A DNA stretch of 64,000 nt from DATLED01 sp963750255 (GTDB taxonomy: Bacteria > Actinomycetota > Acidimicrobiia > Acidimicrobiales > CADCTF01): assembly GCA_963750255.1 (NCBI GenBank), contig CAVVPZ010000009.1, positions 1-64,000 on the forward strand, written 5' to 3'. Each line of letters begins with the position of its first letter. The stretch's first letter is position 1. Both the position numbers and the translations under genes were made by a program. Positions 51,080 through 60,763 of this stretch are shown piece by piece. Below the pieces are notes generated by a model. That model did no database searches. It worked only from the letters and a program-made list of their open reading frames with translations, and was not told the DNA's origin.

Positions 51080-51803
51080 GCATCACCTTGAACGCTTCAC
51101 CGAGTGCGACGCCGGCGCGGGCGCCGTGCTCGGCCAGACGCTGTTGCATTCGGTCGGCGAACGCCGCCCGCTGGTCGGCGGATTCGGCGTCGTCGATGGC
51201 CATGGTGGAGCGCAGTTGGCTCTCGTGGGCCAACAGGGCTGCGAGTTTTGCGTCGGCGTGTGCTGTCTCGACCGTTTCGACGTGATCGACCTCGTCGGCC
51301 TCCCATAGCAACAACGTCGAGGGACGATGATGGGGCAGTTGTTGTTCGGGAAAGAAGTGGGGGTCGCGTGCGGCGACGATGCCTTCGACGGCGAGATAGC
51401 CGGCGTGGCGGTGGTCGGGATGGAGTCGATACCGACGCCAAGGATCGTGACCGAGGACGACATCGGGCCGGTACTTGCGAATCCAATACGCGACTTGCCA
51501 CCGCTGGCGAAGGCCGGATTCGAGTTCGCCATCGGGCCAACCCAAGAAGACGCATTCCCCCGTCCCGCCGAGAGCACGCGACGCGCCGCGTTGCTCTTCT
51601 TGGCGCAACGAGACGAGACGGGCTTGGTCTTCGTCGGGATCCCATGACCCCTTCGATCCGTCGGTGCACACGACGTGCACGAGTTCGCATCCGGCCGCCG
51701 CCCATTTTGCCAGCGTGGCTCCGGCTCCGAACTCGATGTCGTCGGGATGTGCGGCAATGGCCAAGGCGCGGCGGGGAGTGTCGAGATCCGTGCTGACGTC
51801 CAT
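51069..51803 (-). CDS. PIG-L family deacetylase
   Basis: A 244-aa zinc-dependent GlcNAc-type deacetylase. Metal ligands appear in LAIAAHPDDIEFGAGATLAK (about residues 14-33) and DHRHAGYLAVEG (about 148-159) as AHPDD and HPDHRHA. VVCTDGSKGSWDPDE and CVFLGWPDGEL are typical family segments. Related enzymes act in mycothiol or glycolipid pathways; the substrate here is not known. It starts at ATG 51803, 17 bases after the CofC stop, so the two are probably one operon. The relic element abuts its stop codon. Confidence 0.88.
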   Translation of the reverse strand: MDVSTDLDTPRRALAIAAHPDDIEFGAGATLAKWAAAGCELVHVVCTDGSKGSWDPDEDQARLVSLRQEEQRGASRALGGTGECVFLGWPDGELESGLRQRWQVAYWIRKYRPDVVLGHDPWRRYRLHPDHRHAGYLAVEGIVAARDPHFFPEQQLPHHRPSTLLLWEADEVDHVETVETAHADAKLAALLAHESQLRSTMAIDDAESADQRAAFADRMQQRLAEHGARAGVALGEAFKVMRDL

Positions 51804-51820
51804 GGAGTTGGCTCCTCGAT

Positions 51821-52417
51821 TCAGGTGACGAGTGGGTGGGCCGGGCGCCCGGTGGCTTCGGTGAGGTCCTCGGGAGTGTCGACGTCCCACTGGAGATCGG
51901 CCAATCGAACGACGCGGTACTCGACGCGAAGACGATCTGCCTCGTGGCGGTGCTGGGCGAACGATGCGGCGCCGTAGGCGAACGTGAAGTCCGACGCCGC
52001 GGCGGGAAGCACCAACACGTTGGTGCCGTCGTCGTGGCGATCGGGCACGAGCGTGATGCCATTGAAGCCAAGGAGTCGCTCGAAACTCCCTGCCATCGGA
52101 AGGTCGCCATGGGCGACGACCACCGAGGCCGCGCCGGTGTGAAAGAGGTGGTCGACCCCGCGCCGGACCGAGCCGTTGAGGTCGAGACCGGTCGTGTCGA
52201 TGACGGCTGCGCCGAGCTCCTCGGCCCACGACGCGACCTCTGGGTCGTCGCAGGCGATGGCGACGGATAGGGGAGCGGCGGCGGCGACGACTCGTTCGGC
52301 CATCGCTCGGGCCAGTTGTGCCCGGGCCGCCCCGTCGAGGGCAGGGGCCAGTCTGGCCTTGGCGGCGGCGAAGGCCTTGACCGGGATCAGCACCACGGCG
52401 TCGAGGCCTTCGTCCAC
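51821..52417 (-). CDS. cofC: 2-phospho-L-lactate / phosphoenolpyruvate guanylyltransferase (CofC/FbiD)
   Basis: A 198-aa nucleotidyltransferase of coenzyme F420 synthesis, joining GTP to phospholactate or phosphoenolpyruvate. The N-terminal motif VVLIPVKAFAAAKARLAP is the classic CofC start; VVAHGDLPMAG and LVPDRHDDGTNVLVLP line the active site, and LQWDVDTPEDLTEA closes the fold. F420 made this way would serve the luciferase-like enzymes at 18038 and 27121. Starts at GTG 52417; divergent from gpsA with a 66-base gap. Confidence 0.9.
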   Translation of the reverse strand: MDEGLDAVVLIPVKAFAAAKARLAPALDGAARAQLARAMAERVVAAAAPLSVAIACDDPEVASWAEELGAAVIDTTGLDLNGSVRRGVDHLFHTGAASVVVAHGDLPMAGSFERLLGFNGITLVPDRHDDGTNVLVLPAAASDFTFAYGAASFAQHRHEADRLRVEYRVVRLADLQWDVDTPEDLTEATGRPAHPLVT

Positions 52418-52483
52418 CCCTGGAGTCTACGGGCCGCCTCCGGGGCGGCCGGCGGGCCGAAAAGCTTCGCTAGCGTGCGCTGC

Positions 52484-53497
52484 ATGACGAAGGTGGCCGT
52501 GATCGGTGCCGGTTCGTGGGGCACCGCCGTCGCCGCGATCACGGCGGGCAACGTGCCGACGTGGCTGTGGGCCCGCCGTAGCGAGCTGGCCCGCCAGATC
52601 GACACCGACCATTGCAACGGCTCGTACCTGCCCGACCTGCATCTCCCCGATGCGCTCCGGGGTACCGACGATCTCGAGGAGGCGGTGTCGGGCGCTGATG
52701 TGGTTGTTCTCGGCGTGCCGTCACACGGGTTCCGGTCAGTCCTCGCCGACGCGGCGCCGTTCGTCCCGAACGGCGTCCCGGTCATCAGCCTTACCAAGGG
52801 AGTCGAGCAAGGCACGCTGCGGCGCATGACCGAGGTCGTGGGCGAGCTTCTGCCAGGTCATCCCGCCGGCGTGCTCACGGGGCCCAACCTGGCCCGCGAG
52901 ATCGTGGCCGGCCATCCGGCCGCCAGCGTGGTCGCATTGGGCGACGAGTCGGCCTGTGCCGAGTTGCAGCGAATCTTCAGCTCCGAATCCTTTCGCGTCT
53001 ACACCAACCCCGATGTGATCGGTTGTGAGGTCGCGGGAGCGTTGAAGAACGTCATGGCGATCGCCTCGGGCATGGCCGACGGCATGGGGTTCGGTGACAA
53101 CACGCGTGCCGCCTTGATCACCCGTGGTCTGGCCGAACTCACTCGCCTCGGTGTCGCACTCGGCGGTCAGCCCATGACGTTTTCGGGCCTCGCGGGGATG
53201 GGTGACCTCGTGGCGACCTGCATCAGTCCCCAGAGCCGCAATCGCCACGTCGGCGAGCAGTTGGGCAAGGGCCGCGTGATCGACGACATCGTGACGGAGA
53301 TGAAGATGGTCGCCGAAGGGGTCAAGACGTCGAGAGCGGTCGTCGAGTTGGCCGCGGTGCACGGCCTGGAGATGCCCATCGCCGAGCAGGTCGTGGCCGT
53401 GCTCTACGAGGGCAAGACAGCCGCCGATGTGATTCCGGCGCTGATGCGGCGCCAGTCGAAAGCCGAGCTGCACGGCATCGACGCCCCTACTTCGTGA
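52484..53497 (+). CDS. gpsA: NAD(P)-dependent glycerol-3-phosphate dehydrogenase
   Basis: A 337-aa enzyme that makes sn-glycerol-3-phosphate for phospholipid synthesis. The Rossmann motif is VAVIGAGSWGTAVA (about residues 4-17); VISLTKGVEQGTLRRMTEV and LTGPNLAREIVAGHPA follow. The catalytic Lys is in GCEVAGALKNVMAIASGMADG (about 185-205), and TFSGLAGMGDLVATCISPQSRN is the usual C-terminal signature. It is cytoplasmic. Its TGA overlaps the GTG of the glycosidase gene, so at least three genes (gpsA, glycosidase, cyclase) are translationally coupled. Confidence 0.95.
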   Translation: MTKVAVIGAGSWGTAVAAITAGNVPTWLWARRSELARQIDTDHCNGSYLPDLHLPDALRGTDDLEEAVSGADVVVLGVPSHGFRSVLADAAPFVPNGVPVISLTKGVEQGTLRRMTEVVGELLPGHPAGVLTGPNLAREIVAGHPAASVVALGDESACAELQRIFSSESFRVYTNPDVIGCEVAGALKNVMAIASGMADGMGFGDNTRAALITRGLAELTRLGVALGGQPMTFSGLAGMGDLVATCISPQSRNRHVGEQLGKGRVIDDIVTEMKMVAEGVKTSRAVVELAAVHGLEMPIAEQVVAVLYEGKTAADVIPALMRRQSKAELHGIDAPTS

Positions 53498-55833
53498 GCG
53501 CGAAGAGCTGGGCCCTCCGGCGGCTCATGGGCCGCCTGCGCATCACCGACGACACCGTGCGTCACCTGACCACCTTCCAACGGCTGGGCGAAACCGTCGA
53601 GGTCGAGATGCCGACCGAGCTCCTGCCCGTCGGCGCTCGGACGGTGTTCCGAGCGGTGCGCACTCGGGCCGCCGCCCAGCTGGGCGTTGATTGGGTGTGG
53701 CCCCACTGGCTCGAGCGGCAACTGGACCCCCGGAGCCCCGCCTTCGTGCCCCGCGGCCATCTGCCGGTGCTCACCAACGTGACGCTGCGCAACTGGACGG
53801 CGGTTGGCACGGTCGGGTCGACCACCAAAGCCATCGTCGACCCTCGTGGTCTGGTCACGCCGTGGTACGACGGCTGGTCGCTCGACTGGTGGATCGGGGC
53901 CGAGGACCGCTGGCACTTCCCCTCGCGGGAGGCGGCCGTCCGTCAACAACTCGTCGAGGACACGCCCGTGGTCGAGACGGCGATGCGGGTGCCGGGAGGT
54001 GACGCCGTCCAGCGCGTCTACGCCGTGCCTGGTGACGACGGGCCGCTCGTGGTGGTCGAGATCACCAATCGAACGCCCACGCCGTTCGCGGTGGCCCTCG
54101 GCGTGCGTCCCTACAACCCTGAGGGGCTGGCCGTCGTGGAGACGGTCGGTCTCGTCGATCGAACCGTCACGGTCGATGGTCGCCCTGCGCTCTTGTTGCC
54201 GAGGGCTCCGCAGCGGATGGCGGCGTCGACCTTCCACGACGGCGACGCAGCCCAGATCGTCACGTCGGGCCAAGCCGGCGAATCGCTGCCGAAGGATCTG
54301 CGTTGCGAGGCGGGGCTGGCCACGGCCGCGTTCTTGTTTCCGTTGGCGCACACGGCGACGCTCCGGATCGCCATTCCCCTCGACGCCGAACGGCGGACGC
54401 GTCGTCGGGGCCTCGCCCGCCGGCGTGTCGAGCGGATGCCCGACCACCCGAAGGGACTCACGGCCAGCGATCTCGTGGTCAAGGGGTGGCGGGCGCAGAC
54501 CGAGAACCGTGGGTTGCGACTCGTCGTCCCCGAGGGCCGATTGTCGTCGGCCATCGAGGCCAATCGGCGGTTCCTGCTCCTGTTCCACGAGGGCCACGAC
54601 GTCGTGCCGGGTCCGTTCACCTATCACCGGTTCTGGTTCCGCGACGCCGCGTATCTGCTCGGTGCGCTCGATCGGTTCGGCTTCCACCGCGAGTCGGCCG
54701 AAGTGATCGCCGGCTTCGGTGACCGGCTGCGAGTCGACGGGTTCTACTTCTCCCAGCGCCAAGAGTGGGACGCCAACGGGGCCGCGCTGTCGGCGATGGC
54801 CGAGCACTGGCGGCTGACTGGGTCGATGGGCGACGTCGATCTCGACGACGTCGAGAAGGCCATCCGGTGGATCGAACGCAAGCGCCACAGCCGTCGCCGC
54901 CGCAAGGACCCGGCGCTCCGGGGGTTGATGCCGGCGAGCATCTCCGCCGAGCACCTCGGCCCGTTCGACTACTTCTACTGGGACGACTTCTGGTCGCTGC
55001 GCGGGTTGCTCGACGGTGCTGCGCTGTTGCGGGCCGGCGGTCGCGCACGATCAGCCGACGACGGCGACTCCTGGGCGGCCGGCCTTCGGCGCGACCTCGA
55101 GGCGTCCATGACCATCGTCGCCGAGCGCCTCGGGAGCGACGTGTTGCCGGCCGGGCCTCGGCGGCGAATCGACCCGGGCATCATCGGCACGTTGGTGGCA
55201 TGCGAGCCGCTCGGGCTATTTGCCGCCGACCATCCCGCGATCGCGGCCACGGCCGAAGCCGTGCGAGAGCGGTTCTGTATCGGTCCCGCCTTCTACCAAG
55301 GCATCAGCCATACCGGCCTCGGCACCTACCTCACGCTGCAGTTGGCCGCCGTCGAACTCGCGGCGGGTGATCCTCGCTGCCTCGAACGTCTTGCATGGAT
55401 GGTCGACGCGGCGACGCCCACGTTCACCTGGCCCGAGGCGATCCACCCCGGACTCGGTGGGGGCTGCATGGGCGACGGACATCACGGCTGGGCCGCGGCC
55501 GACTTCCTCTCGCTCGTCCGGCAGTTGCTCGTCCGAGAGGTCGACGCCGGGCTCGACCTGTGCTCGATGCTGCCCGAGGCGTGGATGGGGCAGAACCTCG
55601 AGGTGCACGACGCGCCCACCCACTTCGGGCCGATCTCGTTCGCCGTCCGGTGGCACGGCGATCGGCCGGCACTCCTGTGGGACCTCCGCTCCCGAGGCGA
55701 CGCTCCCGTAAGGCTCCGGGCGCCGGGCCTCGATTCGTCGTGGTCGACCACCGAGGCAAAGGGCGAGGCCTTGCTGGCCGCGGGCGCGCTGACTCGGCCG
55801 ACCGTGATCAGCGAGGAGGGGTCGTTTTCATGA
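53494..55833 (+). CDS. Six-hairpin glycosidase (glucoamylase/debranching-like)
   Basis: A 779-aa protein with an N-terminal beta-sandwich region (about residues 1-310) and an alpha/alpha-barrel catalytic domain (about 370-700). Barrel signs are YHRFWFRDAAYLLGALDRFG, FYFSQRQEWDANGAALSAMA, FDYFYWDDFWSLRGLLDGAA and WPEAIHPGLGGGCMGDGHHG, similar to GH15/GH63 and glycogen-debranching enzymes. Acidic residues in QEWDANG and FTWPEAIHP are candidates for catalysis. There is no signal peptide, so it probably trims glycogen or other intracellular alpha-glucans. The coupling to gpsA and a cyclase is unusual. Starts at GTG 53494. Confidence 0.85.
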   Translation: MSAKSWALRRLMGRLRITDDTVRHLTTFQRLGETVEVEMPTELLPVGARTVFRAVRTRAAAQLGVDWVWPHWLERQLDPRSPAFVPRGHLPVLTNVTLRNWTAVGTVGSTTKAIVDPRGLVTPWYDGWSLDWWIGAEDRWHFPSREAAVRQQLVEDTPVVETAMRVPGGDAVQRVYAVPGDDGPLVVVEITNRTPTPFAVALGVRPYNPEGLAVVETVGLVDRTVTVDGRPALLLPRAPQRMAASTFHDGDAAQIVTSGQAGESLPKDLRCEAGLATAAFLFPLAHTATLRIAIPLDAERRTRRRGLARRRVERMPDHPKGLTASDLVVKGWRAQTENRGLRLVVPEGRLSSAIEANRRFLLLFHEGHDVVPGPFTYHRFWFRDAAYLLGALDRFGFHRESAEVIAGFGDRLRVDGFYFSQRQEWDANGAALSAMAEHWRLTGSMGDVDLDDVEKAIRWIERKRHSRRRRKDPALRGLMPASISAEHLGPFDYFYWDDFWSLRGLLDGAALLRAGGRARSADDGDSWAAGLRRDLEASMTIVAERLGSDVLPAGPRRRIDPGIIGTLVACEPLGLFAADHPAIAATAEAVRERFCIGPAFYQGISHTGLGTYLTLQLAAVELAAGDPRCLERLAWMVDAATPTFTWPEAIHPGLGGGCMGDGHHGWAAADFLSLVRQLLVREVDAGLDLCSMLPEAWMGQNLEVHDAPTHFGPISFAVRWHGDRPALLWDLRSRGDAPVRLRAPGLDSSWSTTEAKGEALLAAGALTRPTVISEEGSFS

Positions 55834-56924
55834 GCGACGACGGCGAGCGACTCCTCCGAGAACAGGCCGACCGCCGCCTGCTCGACGCCGGCGTCGAGCA
55901 GCACGAGATCGATCATGCCCGCGATCAGGGTCTCTTGGGATTGTTGGCGTTGGCCGAGGCGGCGCTTCCCGGCGGGGGCCGCTATACCGGCGACGAGTTG
56001 GCGGCCAAGGTCGGTATGGATCGGGCTCTGTCCAAGCGACTCTGGCGGGCGATGGGGTTTCCCGATGTCGACGACGAGGACCGCGTCTTCACCGAGGCCG
56101 ACGTCGAGGCGCTGTCGACGGTGAGTGCGTTGCTCTCTCTCGGCGTGACCGACGCCGAGACGTCGATCCAGCTCACGCGCGTCATCGGGTCTTCGATGGC
56201 GCGGGTGGCCGAGGCCATCGTCGGGGCGCGTGACGCCTCGTCGCCCGCCGAGGGGATCGACGGGCTCGACCGAGTGGTCGCCGTCAGCGACGACGTCATG
56301 GCACTGGCCGCTCCTGCATCCCTGAGCACGCAGAGTCAGTTGCTCGACTATGTCTGGCGGCGTCATCTCCAAGCCGCCGGCCGTCGCCGCATCATGGCCT
56401 CGGGCGAGCCCGGGCGGGGATCGACGGCGCTGGCCGTCGGGTTCGCCGACCTCGTGGGCTTCACGGCGCTGAGCCAGCAGGTGTCGCCCGGTGAGTTGGC
56501 ACGTGTCGTCGACCGGTTCGAAGCTCTCGCCTTCGACGAGGTGGCCCACCACGGCGGTCGGGTGGCGAAGATGATCGGCGACGAGGTCATGTTTGTCGTC
56601 GACACCCCGGGCGCTGCGTTGGAGACCGCACTCGCCCTCGCCGAGGCCTACGCCGACGACGACATCCTCTCCGACGTGCGAGTGGGATTGGCGTTCGGCG
56701 ACGTCCTGGCCCGCGAGGGCGACTACTACGGGCCGGTGGTCAACCTCGCCAGCCGGATGGTCAACATCGCCATCCCCGGCGCGGTCGTGGTCTCCGACTC
56801 GATCCATGACGCGCTCGCGGGCGACACGCGTTACCTGTTCCACGCCCTTCGGCAGCGGTCGCTCAAGGACATCGGGCGAGTCCGTCTTTGGCGAGCCCGC
56901 CGCGGCCATCCGTCGGCGGGCTGA
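55830..56924 (+). CDS. Class III adenylate/guanylate cyclase with N-terminal helical domain
   Basis: A 364-aa protein. Residues about 1-190 form a helical region (LLREQADRRLLDAGVEQHEI, YTGDELAAKVGMDRALSKRL) resembling the regulatory domain of mycobacterial Rv1264-type cyclases. The catalytic domain is about 200-360: the first metal Asp in VGFADLVGFTALSQQ, the second in KMIGDEVMFVV, and NLASRMVNIAIPGAVVVSDS containing the transition-state Asn/Arg region. It has no membrane helix, so it is a soluble cyclase. It overlaps the glycosidase stop by four bases, suggesting that cAMP output is tied to carbohydrate use. Specificity for ATP or GTP is not certain. Confidence 0.92.
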   Translation: MSDDGERLLREQADRRLLDAGVEQHEIDHARDQGLLGLLALAEAALPGGGRYTGDELAAKVGMDRALSKRLWRAMGFPDVDDEDRVFTEADVEALSTVSALLSLGVTDAETSIQLTRVIGSSMARVAEAIVGARDASSPAEGIDGLDRVVAVSDDVMALAAPASLSTQSQLLDYVWRRHLQAAGRRRIMASGEPGRGSTALAVGFADLVGFTALSQQVSPGELARVVDRFEALAFDEVAHHGGRVAKMIGDEVMFVVDTPGAALETALALAEAYADDDILSDVRVGLAFGDVLAREGDYYGPVVNLASRMVNIAIPGAVVVSDSIHDALAGDTRYLFHALRQRSLKDIGRVRLWRARRGHPSAG

Positions 56925-56930
56925 GTCGGT

Positions 56931-59595
56931 TCAGTCGTCGATGCGGGCGGTGGCGATGCCTCCGGCTCGCAGCGGGAACTGTCCTTCGAAGGGCTCGAGC
57001 GGGCGGCCCCGGAGGTCGACGAGCCATCCCCGTCGACCGGCCACCCGCACGGTGGCTGTCTCGGTCGTGGGGTTGAACACCCGCAACTCGAGTCCCCCCG
57101 GGGCCCGCCGAAGCGCGGACACCTCGGCCCCGGAGACCTCGAGCTCCTGGCCGCGGTCGGCGCGGGTGCCGCCGCCGGCCGCCGGCGTCACGGCCAGCGG
57201 CAGGAATGCTTGATCGACGAGCGCGTACGGATCACCGTCGCCCACGTGGATGCCGTAGCGGACCTCGATTCGTTCCTGGAGCTGGGGGCCCTCGAGGGGG
57301 TTGACCGGACCGGCAGGTTCGGGCCGGCTCGGCATCGGGCCTCGCGACAGCCAACCGTTGGCCCGCAGCAGGGTGAGCGCGAGCGCTCGGCCGCCGTCGA
57401 CGAGCTCGTATTCGAGCAAGCCCTCGTGGACGATCGTGGCGCCGCCGGCGCTGACGAATCGCCGCGACGGATACGTGGCCAGCGCTGGCTCACTCGGTCC
57501 ACCCTCGGCGACGAGGCCGCGTTCGACGATCGCGAACGCGCACTCGGCTCGGCTCACATTGGCTCGGGCGGGCAGGGGGAACCAAGCCCGGAGGCGGTGG
57601 TCGCGGCAACGGTTGTCGAAGGTGCTTGTCACTCGCACGAGCGACTCGCCGGCGTGGAGCTCGAGCCGGGTCGAGACGACGGTCGACACCTCGCCGACGC
57701 GGGTGCCGGTGGCGTCATCGAGGCGTTCCGGCCAGCGATACGTCGCCGCGATCTCGACGATGCCCCGGACCGGTCCGCCCTCGACGACCCTGACCTCGAC
57801 CGCCTCGGGTCGATCGACGACCGTGTCCTGGACGGGCGGGCAGTAGTTGTAGGTGTCACCGGCTTCGCCGTCGTCGACGAGCCGCCCGAGGCCGGCGACG
57901 CCGTTGAGTGTGAAGGTGCCCGTCTCTGGGTCGACGATCACGTCGGCCAGACCGTTGGCGAGCCCGAGTCCGCCGTCGGCGACGGTGACGGCGTGGTCGG
58001 TGTCGACGAGGTCGGCCGACCACCGCTGCCATCCGTATCCGGGCACGTCGCCGACTCGAGCGAGGTACCGCTGCATCGGGGGGCGGATCATGCGGAGGCG
58101 GAACCACTCGCGCCCGCCCTCTCCGAGTCGGGCATACAACTCGCGGCGGGTCTCCTCGATGGTGCTGCCAGCCTTGGGCGTGGTGTCGAGCGTGACCACG
58201 ATCTCGTCGTCGTCTCCGTCGACCCCGTCCGCGATCTCGAGCGCGGTGACGAAGAAGTTGTCGCTCAGTCGCTGGCCCCGGATCTGTCCCAGGAACGATG
58301 CGACGTCTGAGGGCCGCATTCGCCGCGCCTCGGTCGACCCGCCTGGCCGGGCCCGGAGAACCTGGGTGCCGGGGACGGGAGTGTCGTCGTCGACGACGAT
58401 CTCGACGAGCCCGCCCCGGTTGCGCGCGATCGGGTTGAGGACGACGGGGCCCGATCCGGCCATGGAGCTGCCCAGTGCCTTGACCGCCCGGTCGGTGAGG
58501 CCCTCGGCGATCTGGCGGGCCTCGGCGTAGCGGTGGTTGACGGCGGCGACGACCTCGTCGTGCGAGCACGCGCAGATCGAGTCGTGCGCCGCGTTGCGGA
58601 CTACCTCGGTCCAGGCGAGTTCGAGGAGTCGACCAGGCCACGCTTCGGCAGGGAGGAAGAGCGCGCAGAGGGGCTCGGCGACCTGTTCGAGCCACCGCTC
58701 TGCCCGCGGCCGCGAGTTGCTTGGTGTCCACTCGGTTCGACGCAACCCCCATCAGCAAGTTGGCCCGCGCCCCCGACCGCATCTCGCCGGTCCACGAGGA
58801 GAGCCCCTCGGTGGCGGCGGCAGGACCATCGAGGTATTCGGCCAACGACGTGACCTCGAAGCGGTAGTCGATCCTGGATCTGGTTGGCCTCAGCGACGAC
58901 CCGTCCAAGCCAGGGCTGGGGCACCTGGTGGTCGGTCCCGTTCATGAACAGGATCCACCGACGAGCAGGTCGCCGAGCTCGCGTTCGTGAGCCTCGACCC
59001 GCCGCACGAGGGCCTTGGCGTCATCGGGTATGGCGGCACCGTTGCCGTAGCCGCCGCGAGCAGGTACTGGGCCCGGATCGGTGGTGCCGTCGGGGCGGTC
59101 CACCAGAAGGCGGTGCGGTCGACTGCCTCGGGCACGCCCCGCCAGACGACGGCGTGCCCGAACCCGAACTGTTGGAGGATCTGGGGCATCTGGGCGACGT
59201 GACCGAACATGTCGGGCAGGTAGCCGACGTTCATGGCGCCGCCGAAGCGCGGCGCCTTGGCCATGCCGAGTTGAAGGTTGCGGATGTGGGTCTCGCCCGA
59301 GACCAGGAACTCGTCGGGCAGCGTGTACCAAGGCCCCATGGCCACTCGGCCCGCTGGCCGCGAGGCGCTGGAGAACGGGCTCGGCCTCGGGCCGCACCTC
59401 GAGGTAGTCGTCGACGACGGCCATCTGCCCGTCGAGCAGGAAGCGGGCGTAGGACAGGTCGTCCTCGAGCGCTGGCAGGAACTCGTCGAGCAGGTCGACG
59501 AGCCGGAGTCGAAACGTCTGGAACGTCGCGTACCACTCGCGATCCCAGTGCGTGTGGGGGACGATGGCGACGGTGAGCGGTTCCCGTTCGGTCAT
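56931..59595 (-). pseudogene. GH38 alpha-mannosidase, multiple frameshifts in the N-terminal third
   Basis: The parts join into a family 38 alpha-mannosidase of about 885 aa. From ATG 59595: VAIVPHTHWDREWYATFQTF with the zinc-binding HTHWD; next frame GGAMNVGYLPDMFGHVAQMP containing the nucleophile Asp; then GYGNGAAIPDDAKALVRR; then NGTDHQVPQPWLG; then YRFEVTSLAEYLDG; and from about 58735 the long frame with HDSICACSHDEVV, ending QFPLRAGGIATARIDD at 56931. Breaks lie near 59345, 59055, 58955, 58875 and 58735. All active-site pieces are present and conserved. The last 604 residues are in one frame. No signal peptide is seen. Confidence 0.8.
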
Positions 59596-59613
59596 GCCCG
59601 ACGATACCCCCCC

Positions 59614-59663
59614 CGTTTTGGGCACCGTCAGAGCGCGATCGCGCTCTGACGGTGCCCAAAACG
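59614..59663. promoter_or_regulatory. Perfect 50-bp palindrome between alpha-mannosidase and selD
   Basis: The left arm starts CGTTTTGGGCACCGTCAGAG at 59614 and the right arm mirrors it exactly, ending at 59663, with the centre at GCGCGATCGCGC (59638/59639). The arms are 25 bases with no loop. Outside, C-rich (59607-59613) and G-rich (59666-59671) runs could extend pairing. It lies 18 bases from the mannosidase start and 25 bases before the selD start, so it would be in both promoters or 5' leaders. Confidence 0.8.
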
Positions 59664-59688
59664 CTGGGGGGTGGGACAGACTCGTCCG

Positions 59689-60703
59689 GTGACCGACGAA
59701 ATCGTGCGCCTGACGGAGTGGACGAGTTGTGGCGGATGTGCGGCCAAGTGGGGGGCGGCGCCGCTGGCGGCGCTGGTCGCGCGACCTGGTCGGCTCGGCC
59801 GACCCCGCGCTTGCTGGTCGGGCTCGCGCCCTTCGACGACGCCGCCGTCTACCGGCTCAGTGACGACCTGGCCATGGTGTCGACGACCGACTTCTTCCCT
59901 CCGTTGGTCGACGACCCCGGCGACTTCGGCGCCATCGCCGCCGCCAACGCCTGCAGCGATGTCTTCGCCATGGGTGGCGCGCGTCGTGCTGGCCCTCAAC
60001 ATCTCGGCCTTTCCCGAACGCCTCCCATCGCCGCCGTCGAGGCCATCTTGTCCGCCGCCGCCGCCGTGGTGGTCGACGCCGGTGGGGCCATAGCCGGCGG
60101 GCACACCATCCGTTCGCGAGGAGCCGATCTTCGGCCTCGCCGTCCAGGGGCTGGTGCACCCCGACAAGGTGTGGACCAAGGCCGGGGCCCGACCCGGCGA
60201 TGTGCTCGTGTTGTCGAAGCCGCTCGGGACCGGCATCGTGCTCGCCGGGGGCAGTGACGACGAAAAGGCATCGGCTACGGCGAGGATGCGAACGCTCAAC
60301 CGAGCTGCGGCCGAATCCCTGGCGTCGCTACCAGGCGGACGAGGCGCCACACGCGGTGACCGACGTGACCGGGTTCGGGTTGCTCGGCCACGGGTGGGAG
60401 ATGGCCGAGCGCTGTGGCGTCGTGTTGCGATTCGCGGCCGCCGACCTACCGCTGCACGCCGGCGCACTCGCAGGCCGCCGAGGCGGGTACCCGCACTGGC
60501 GGCGACCCCCGCAACCGGGCCGACCTCGAGGCCCACGTCCGTTCGTCGGCGCCGTCGGCTCTCGAGGCGATTGCGTATGACCCACAGACCTCCGGAGGAC
60601 TGTTGGCATCGGTCTCCGAAGCAGCGGCCGCACACCTCGAGGCCGAGGGCTTCGTCGTGGTCGGCTCGTGGTCGACGGCGGCGCCTCGGTCGAATTGGGC
60701 TGA
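59689..60703 (+). pseudogene. selD: Selenide, water dikinase (SelD), many frameshifts
   Basis: SelD makes selenophosphate for selenocysteine tRNA or selenouridine. Conserved pieces in order: RLTEWTSCGGCAAKWGA (Cys form of the active site, from GTG 59689), LLVGLAPFDDAAVYRLSD, STTDFFPPLVDDPGDFGAIA, ANACSDVFAMGG, VVLALNISAFPE, GGHTIRS, GARPGDVLVLSKPLGTGIVL, TDVTGFGLLGHGWEMAE, APSALEAIAYDPQTSGGLLA and the end at 60703. About eight single-base shifts separate them (near 59782, 59812, 59972, 60017, 60116, 60330, 60470, 60665). Motifs are all intact and no stop codon falls within a piece, which argues for sequence error over decay. Confidence 0.75.
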
Positions 60704-60763
60704 GCCGGTATGGTCGGACCCATCCCGCCGACTCCCATCCCGCCCGCCCCGCCCGCCCTCCGA

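Noticed and set aside
59689..60703. Calling selD a true pseudogene
   Set aside because: All conserved motifs remain and only single-base shifts interrupt it, within an indel-dense zone that also hits rnhB and the GH38 gene; error is more likely, though the sequence alone cannot settle it.
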